This document shows positions 61,001-64,000 of a stretch of 64,000 nucleotides of DNA, piece after piece. The DNA is from Ciona intestinalis. Lineage: Eukaryota > Chordata > Ascidiacea > Phlebobranchia > Cionidae. Every line of letters starts with the position of its first letter. The stretch's first letter is position 1. Both the position numbers and the translations under genes were made by a program. Location of the stretch: NCBI RefSeq assembly GCF_000224145.3, contig NW_004190583.1:1-64000 (forward strand). Direction: 5' to 3'. Under the pieces are notes generated by a model that searched no databases, had not been told where the DNA came from, and saw only the letters and a program-made list of their open reading frames with translations.

Positions 61001-62930
61001 ATACATCATTAAGTGTCTTAGAACTGTATTTAATGAAAGGGATACAATACAATCAATTCTTAAACATGCATGATGACTCAAATAGGAAATATAAGGATGT
61101 TATGGTAATAATAGATTTTGGTCTTTACTTTCATAACAACAACATACAGCTCTCCTTATTTAGTTCAAGGTCTGTTTCACCTGAGTAGTAAACAATACTA
61201 CCCCAGGGCACAACTGATTCATCACAATGACAATTCATTATTATTATGAAGTCACACTGACAATTACATTGTCATATTTACAATAATTACCACTCCGTTC
61301 GTTCAAGAATTACAACTACTAACTTTTTAATCACTATTATTTGAATACATGCAATTCAAATAAGGGACCAATTCCTCTCAAGTACAATTCAGTAAACCTT
61401 AGCAACTGTAATTTTGGAAGCTCAATGTTATTTCTAATTCATGAGCATGTTTCTTCTGTTTACTTTTGGTACAACATTGGCACTGCTAAGACGTCTTCTG
61501 CTTTCTAAACTGATCTGACAAAGTGTGCCTGAACTGAGACAAAAACTACATTTATAATCATAAATACTGAGAACAGACAGAAATAAAAACTAACAAATTA
61601 CACACCAGTTATAACACATGTATGTATAACTACATTACCAATGCCCTGACATGACACTTGTACTAAAACCACAATACATGATACAAAACAACACACAGTC
61701 TGTTAAAACTTAACAAAACTCACGTATTTGAACTTCTTTTGGGTTGAGGTTCGACACAATATCATCCAGCTGGTTTAATCTCATGTTAACTCTAATGCAC
61801 CTCCTATAAACAATTTAACAACATTTAATATTTTTGATATTTTTACTGCATTTAATATAAGAACAAACCAGTGTGAAATGATTTGCTGAAAACCTATTTC
61901 CTTTTGCTGTGTACATTATGAAGCTTTTAGTTATTTGATATGTGTATGGCGTTTAAACAATTATAGTTGAGTTTTGTGTATATAGTGGTCCACGATTTAA
62001 GATATTTATAGATAGTTTTAACCACTTTTTACATAAAACTACTGACTTTGCAGGTCTGCAGGTCAGTTTCTTAATAAATATAAATTGAACATAACTGATT
62101 ATGAGAAAGTCAATGTAAAATTTATTGCATTCGTTCCATGTATTTCAATTTAATGCAAGTGTCATTTAAAATGTTGTATAACCTCTGGGGTTAAAAAACA
62201 TAAGATTTACCTGTAGATTGCACTGAATTCTGTTTGTATTCCCCCAAACACATCTTCTGCGTGCGTTGTAAGGGATGAGAGTTGCCGGAGGGCATTAACG
62301 AGTGCGTTGTTCGATACCTGAACATGGGATGCAACATAAAGTATGATCTCAGTATACCACTATATAAGATACCCTTGATAAAACAACCATTATGTGATTA
62401 TGAGGCTTATTAAGTTATCAGGCTTATTATGTCCATATATATATTGCAACTTTTTCATGTTCATGAAAAAGTTGGAATAAAAATAAAGTTTTAGTATTAG
62501 TCACTTAATGTAATAGAGTCAGGGTTGGATCTTAACCACAAACAAACAGCTGTCCGTATAAATGACCTTGGCCCCTGGGTATAGACATCCTGTATGGTGG
62601 TAAACAAGTATACAGAATGATATGCTCACAGGATTAGTAATCTCAAGCACACAATGCAGTACAATACAAACAAAACATACTGAAAACATAGTTCCAGTGA
62701 AGAACTCTATCACTAACCCCCAAACCCCAACTAAACCCCCATATTTTACTGCATAATCTATAATGTCAAGAATGTTTCTTCACTGGTGCCAAAATACTTC
62801 AAGCAACGGAAGAACTTAGCAACATATTTAGGCAACTTACATCTTCCAGTTCACTGAATACTTTATCCGAATGAGCAGCTTCATGCCTTCGCAGCTTAAC
62901 TGGTTCAACCCTTCTCTGGACAAAAGGCAT
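39902..62930 (-). CDS. NHS: NHS/NHSL family protein, actin regulator (18 coding exons)
   Basis: Eighteen exons join in phase into about 1427 residues, with one base of conflict at exon 3. The N-terminus [15 protein letters not shown] followed by [20 protein letters not shown] is a WAVE-homology domain, as in WAVE and NHS proteins. Later family blocks in order: [14 protein letters not shown] with [60 protein letters not shown] with [22 protein letters not shown] (about 588-605), [20 protein letters not shown] and C-terminal [19 protein letters not shown]. Most of exon 13 is Ser/Pro-rich and disordered. Vertebrate NHS proteins bind the WAVE complex and Abi and affect actin and junctions; that role here is inference. 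It probably represents the single ancestor-like copy of NHS, NHSL1, NHSL2 and KIAA1522. Confidence 0.9.
40216..40372 (-). CDS. NHS: NHS exon 17
   Basis: Acceptor [29 protein letters not shown], basic and polar. Phase 1 in, phase 2 out; needed to connect exons 16 and 18 in frame. Confidence 0.8.
40794..40906 (-). CDS. NHS: NHS exon 16
   Basis: Acceptor [29 protein letters not shown] continues the SxxRMSATEIL block. Donor CCTG|GTAAGA, phase 1. Confidence 0.85.
41173..41265 (-). CDS. NHS: NHS exon 15
   Basis: Acceptor [27 protein letters not shown] matches the EEFKLLLLKKGS block near the C-terminus of NHS. Phase 2 on both sides. Confidence 0.85.
41370..41465 (-). CDS. NHS: NHS exon 14
   Basis: Phase 2 on both sides, acceptor TATTTTAG, donor [31 protein letters not shown]. 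Confidence 0.8.
41698..44069 (-). CDS. NHS: NHS exon 13 (large central exon)
   Basis: 790 codons plus two bases. Acceptor CTGTTACAG. Starts [20 protein letters not shown]; carries [19 protein letters not shown], the family's most recognisable motif, [14 protein letters not shown], and many SPTK, PKP and TPP repeats that could be phosphorylation or SH3 sites. Ends at CAGAG|GTTTGT, phase 2. Confidence 0.9.
44154..44261 (-). CDS. NHS: NHS exon 12
   Basis: 36 codons, phase 0 on both sides, donor [29 protein letters not shown] matches the SSSGNWSG...TSE block of vertebrate NHS. Confidence 0.85.
44440..44547 (-). CDS. NHS: NHS exon 11
   Basis: 36 codons, phase 0 on both sides, acceptor GTTTCTTCAG and donor ATG|GTACGT. 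Met/His-rich ([14 protein letters not shown]). Confidence 0.75.
44920..45027 (-). CDS. NHS: NHS exon 10
   Basis: 36 codons, phase 0 on both sides. [20 protein letters not shown]. The donor GTATAT and acceptor AAATCTAG are weaker than average. Confidence 0.65.
45321..45430 (-). CDS. NHS: NHS exon 9
   Basis: Acceptor [27 protein letters not shown] with KRRMK matches the SECQTED...PSRRRIR block of NHS. Phase 1 in, phase 0 out at TCG|GTGGGT. Confidence 0.85.
45783..45990. mobile_element. MITE-like element in NHS intron 8
   Basis: About 207 bp with inverted ends: TTAGTAGGGTGGGGTAAGAT on the left and CATCTTCCCCCAACCTATTA on the right. Interior shares GCCGTAAGAATACGG-type sequence with the copies at 46.9 and 60.1 kb. 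Confidence 0.7.
46109..46192 (-). CDS. NHS: NHS exon 8
   Basis: 84 nt, phase 1 on both sides, acceptor TAATTACAG and donor [33 protein letters not shown] symmetric cassette. Confidence 0.75.
46345..46366 (+). repeat. (AC)11 microsatellite
   Basis: Eleven AC units followed by an AT-rich tract (ATATATACATATATGTATAT). Confidence 0.95.
46884..47046. mobile_element. MITE-like element, degraded copy
   Basis: Left end TATATAGTATTGTAGGGTAA, interior GGTCGTAAGAGTACGGCC resembling the 45.8-kb copy. The right terminal repeat is hard to see. It ends about 30 bp from NHS exon 7. Confidence 0.55.
47074..47223 (-). CDS. NHS: NHS exon 7
   Basis: Phase 1 on both sides. Arg-rich [20 protein letters not shown], then [14 protein letters not shown], matching the NHS block that ends in IPRRVQQEI. 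Confidence 0.85.
48886..49018 (-). CDS. NHS: NHS exon 6
   Basis: Acceptor [29 protein letters not shown] matches the LPTPEEKM block of NHS proteins. Donor GATAG|GTGGGC, phase 1. Confidence 0.85.
49535..49663 (-). CDS. NHS: NHS exon 5
   Basis: The frame leading to donor ACG|GTGAGA is fixed by exon 6, and [20 protein letters not shown] reads well. The 5' border is less sure: acceptor CACATTAAAG at 49663 is pyrimidine-poor, and another in-phase AG lies further in. Confidence 0.6.
49945..50081 (-). CDS. NHS: NHS exon 4
   Basis: Acceptor TTTATTTCAG, phase 1 in, phase 0 out. [19 protein letters not shown] and [14 protein letters not shown] match the segment after the WAVE-homology domain in vertebrate NHS. 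Both first-exon choices converge here. Confidence 0.9.
51510..51581 (+). repeat. 38-bp tandem doublet
   Basis: Two copies of a unit beginning GTCTCAACTACAATATAAAG, at 51510 and 51548, identical over about 34 bp. It lies about 115 bp downstream (minus strand) of the alternative first exon. Confidence 0.85.
51698..51797 (-). CDS. NHS: NHS alternative first exon (myristoylation-type start)
   Basis: ATG at 51797, 33 codons plus one base, then donor GGAAAT|GTAAGT in phase 1, exactly the phase needed to join exon 4. The start MGNYLTKR has Gly2 and Thr6, fitting an N-myristoylation signal, and is followed by a basic stretch ([12 protein letters not shown]). The resulting protein of about 1368 residues would lack the WAVE-homology domain. 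Vertebrate NHSL1 and KIAA1522 also have short alternative first exons at this place in the gene. Promoter and use are inferred. Confidence 0.65.
53700..53934 (+). repeat. Perfect 108-bp direct repeat, period 127
   Basis: 53700-53807 and 53827-53934 are identical over 108 bp (both start CCTAATACACAGTGTC and end CTATCTTGCTTACT), with 19 bp between. No difference was seen, so the event is recent or an assembly effect. Confidence 0.9.
60055..60216. mobile_element. MITE-like element, partial
   Basis: The right part (TATAACCGTAGCTTCGCGAC and GTGTCCCATCCTACCCCACA) matches the reverse complement of the 45.8-kb element. The left end is uncertain. Confidence 0.5.
61724..61804 (-). CDS. NHS: NHS exon 3 (end of WAVE-homology domain; one-base conflict)
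   Basis: Reads [20 protein letters not shown] in the conserved frame and ends CAAATAC|GTGAGT in phase 1, which fits exon 4. Entry is the problem: exon 2 leaves in phase 2, and after acceptor TTTATAG the 81-nt exon has one base too many, in a G run (plus-strand C run 61800-61802). As written the frame meets a stop at once. An 80-nt exon would restore it. Sequencing or assembly error is likely; a different splice is possible. Confidence 0.7.
62211..62317 (-). CDS. NHS: NHS exon 2 (WAVE-homology core)
   Basis: Encodes [20 protein letters not shown] and [11 protein letters not shown], the amphipathic core helix of the domain. Acceptor ATGTTCAG, donor CTACAG|GTAAAT, phase 2 out. Confidence 0.9.
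62447..62474. repeat. 28-bp near-perfect palindrome
   Basis: CAACTTTTTCATG, two T bases, then CATGAAAAAGTTG, in NHS intron 1. All 13 bp of the arms pair. Confidence 0.85.
62841..62930 (-). CDS. NHS: NHS exon 1 (WAVE-homology start)
   Basis: ATG at 62930, 30 codons, phase 0, donor [27 protein letters not shown] is the conserved start shared with WAVE and NHS proteins. Confidence 0.9.
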
Positions 62931-63242
62931 CTTCTAGTATTTACACCATCTAACAATATTTAATAAACCTAACATTTGGCACTGTGAATACAAAAATGAA
63001 TGAACTGTACCATTTAAATAATGCAAGTTAATGCAATGAACCGACTTAAATAATGCAAGTTGAACCGACTTGAACTTGTTTCACTAACTATACCACCTGC
63101 ATAATGTTAAATTGGCCGTAACTAATTCAATTATAAACCGTTAAAATTAGGTTAAGGCTACGTGCACTGTACACTACGCAAATGTACGTGAACCACCTCT
63201 CACAAAATACAACACACACGCACGTGTGTTTCTTGTTATAAC
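62931..63242. promoter_or_regulatory. Shared upstream region of NHS and the small plus-strand gene
   Basis: Only 312 bp separate the two start codons, which point away from each other, so this should contain both promoters. A short direct repeat (TTAAATAATGCAAGTT at 63014 and 63047) lies inside. No TATA box is obvious. Confidence 0.5.
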
Positions 63243-63491
63243 ATGTACGGTGTACACTTTAAAACTACTTATTTTGTGGGTAAGTTCAAACTGCCAACTT
63301 TGAAAGAACTTAAGAGCAACACACTTGTAAAATTTGCTGATTTCGCATTAAAATTAACAATAAACTTGCTGATCATGACACTTTTACTCCACACAACATA
63401 CACGCTCCATCGCTGGCAATACTACAGAGTGAGAGAGATCCGATTGTTGCTGGGAGTCCCCAGCGAATGCACAAAATATGCTACCCGATAA
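63243..63491 (+). CDS. Small single-span membrane protein, possibly COX14-like
   Basis: 82 codons in one exon, start ATG at 63243. A basic N-terminus (FKLPTLKELKSN) precedes KFADFALKLTINLLIMTLLL, one membrane helix, then a basic tail (HRWQYYRVREIR). The A-D-x-x-x-K before the helix and the aromatic/Arg-rich tail after it recall COX14, a small mitochondrial inner-membrane factor for cytochrome oxidase assembly, but the match is short and the C-terminus is longer. A consensus-like donor (GTGG|GTAAGT) falls after codon 12, so a spliced form is possible. Poly(A) signal at 63837. Confidence 0.55.
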   Translation: MYGVHFKTTYFVGKFKLPTLKELKSNTLVKFADFALKLTINLLIMTLLLHTTYTLHRWQYYRVREIRLLLGVPSECTKYATR

Positions 63492-63836
63492 TGACGTCTA
63501 GCGGATTAATTTTAGCAACTTTGCCGCCCAAAACTAAACGGTCGATGAAATTCGAAAGACAGGTTTTGCAGGAAATTTTCTGCGTTTTAGTATGATTCAA
63601 GCGGTTTATTTGCGTTCGTTACTTAGTAATATGTACTACAGCCATGAAGTTATCTTGTCAAGTGTCTAACAACTTATTTAAATTTGCATTCGGACGAAAC
63701 ACGTTGTTTTATAAAATAGTTTTATTTTTTGCACGTAATTAAGACAATGGATTAAATGGCAAGTTCAGAATACGTTTGCATAGTTACTTTGGCGATAAAG
63801 AACAATGTGCATTCTGTAAAAAGCTTGATTTACTTT

Positions 63837-63842
63837 AATAAA
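63837..63842 (+). terminator. Poly(A) signal of the small gene
   Basis: AATAAA about 345 nt after the stop at 63491. Confidence 0.5.
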
Positions 63843-63911
63843 AGATAAAAATATATGAAATTGTACGAAAACAAGAACATTTATAAATAATTTTGAAGAC
63901 GTAATTCTGGT

Positions 63912-64000
63912 TTAATGGATGACGTAGGAACTAGCGATCCGTTGGTAATGACGCGACTTTGCTTCCGATTTCGGAAAGCATCTGCATTGTTTGGAAAACT
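63912..64000 (-). CDS. Possible last exon of a gene running off the right edge
   Basis: The minus strand is open from the edge to a TAA at 63912-63914 and reads CRCFPKSEAKSRHYQRIASS, a plausible charged C-terminus. A minus-strand AATAAA lies near 63721-63726. The plus strand is also open from an ATG at 63915 to the edge, so orientation is unsure. Not recognised. Confidence 0.3.
   Translation of the reverse strand, partial: FSKQCRCFPKSEAKSRHYQRIASSYVIH

Larger units (their letters stand above)
50082..61723 (-). other. NHS: NHS intron 3 (11.6 kb)
   Basis: Separates the WAVE-homology exons from the rest of the gene. It holds the alternative first exon (51698-51797), a 38-bp doublet, a 127-bp-period duplication and a MITE-like end near 60.2 kb. 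No other exon is supported; plus-strand frames at 60.3-61.2 kb look like chance. Confidence 0.6.

Noticed and set aside
1..64000. CRISPR arrays, bacterial operons, phage or plasmid features
   Set aside because: None seen; the intron-rich genes are those of an animal nuclear genome.

Overview
The window looks like genomic DNA of a tunicate, most likely a Ciona species. It is AT-rich, with a few long intron-rich animal genes, short in-phase exons with GT-AG borders, a tRNA-derived SINE, small inverted-repeat elements and one 50-N assembly gap. The organism is inferred from gene content and texture; no search was run. All gene models were built by hand from splice-site phase and family similarity.

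Layout. (1) 1-5.0 kb: a SINE copy and a partial second copy, an orphan exon resembling the KEOPS subunit TPRKB/CGI-121 (minus), and a FAM221A homolog (minus, one coding exon). (2) 5.0-34.3 kb: a 10-exon EVA1C homolog on the minus strand: signal segment, two SUEL/galactose-binding lectin domains, Ser/Thr-rich stalk, one membrane span and a long tail ending in the EVA1-family C-terminus. Its intron 8 holds a complete 11-exon gene on the plus strand (7.6-12.3 kb) for a type I membrane protein with a thrombospondin type-1 repeat. Intron 3 may hold a small two-exon same-strand gene. (3) 34.3-39.9 kb: no gene seen; a 554-bp segment is present on both sides of the 50-N gap, probably unmerged contig ends. 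(4) 39.9-62.9 kb: a homolog of the Nance-Horan syndrome family (NHS/NHSL) on the minus strand, 18 coding exons starting with a WAVE-homology domain. An alternative first exon at 51.7-51.8 kb would replace that domain with an N-myristoylation-type start. (5) 63.2-63.5 kb: a small plus-strand membrane-protein gene, head to head with NHS, possibly COX14-like; an open frame runs off the right edge.

The named genes suggest cell-surface and cytoskeletal biology: EVA1C is a heparin/Slit-binding guidance receptor family, the nested gene encodes a TSP1-repeat receptor-like protein, and NHS proteins regulate actin through their WAVE-like domain. No functional link between them is shown by the sequence. 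The most interesting items are the antisense nested gene, the two-promoter NHS structure, a one-base frame conflict at an NHS exon border, and 29 perfect TGACGTCA palindromes where about one is expected.
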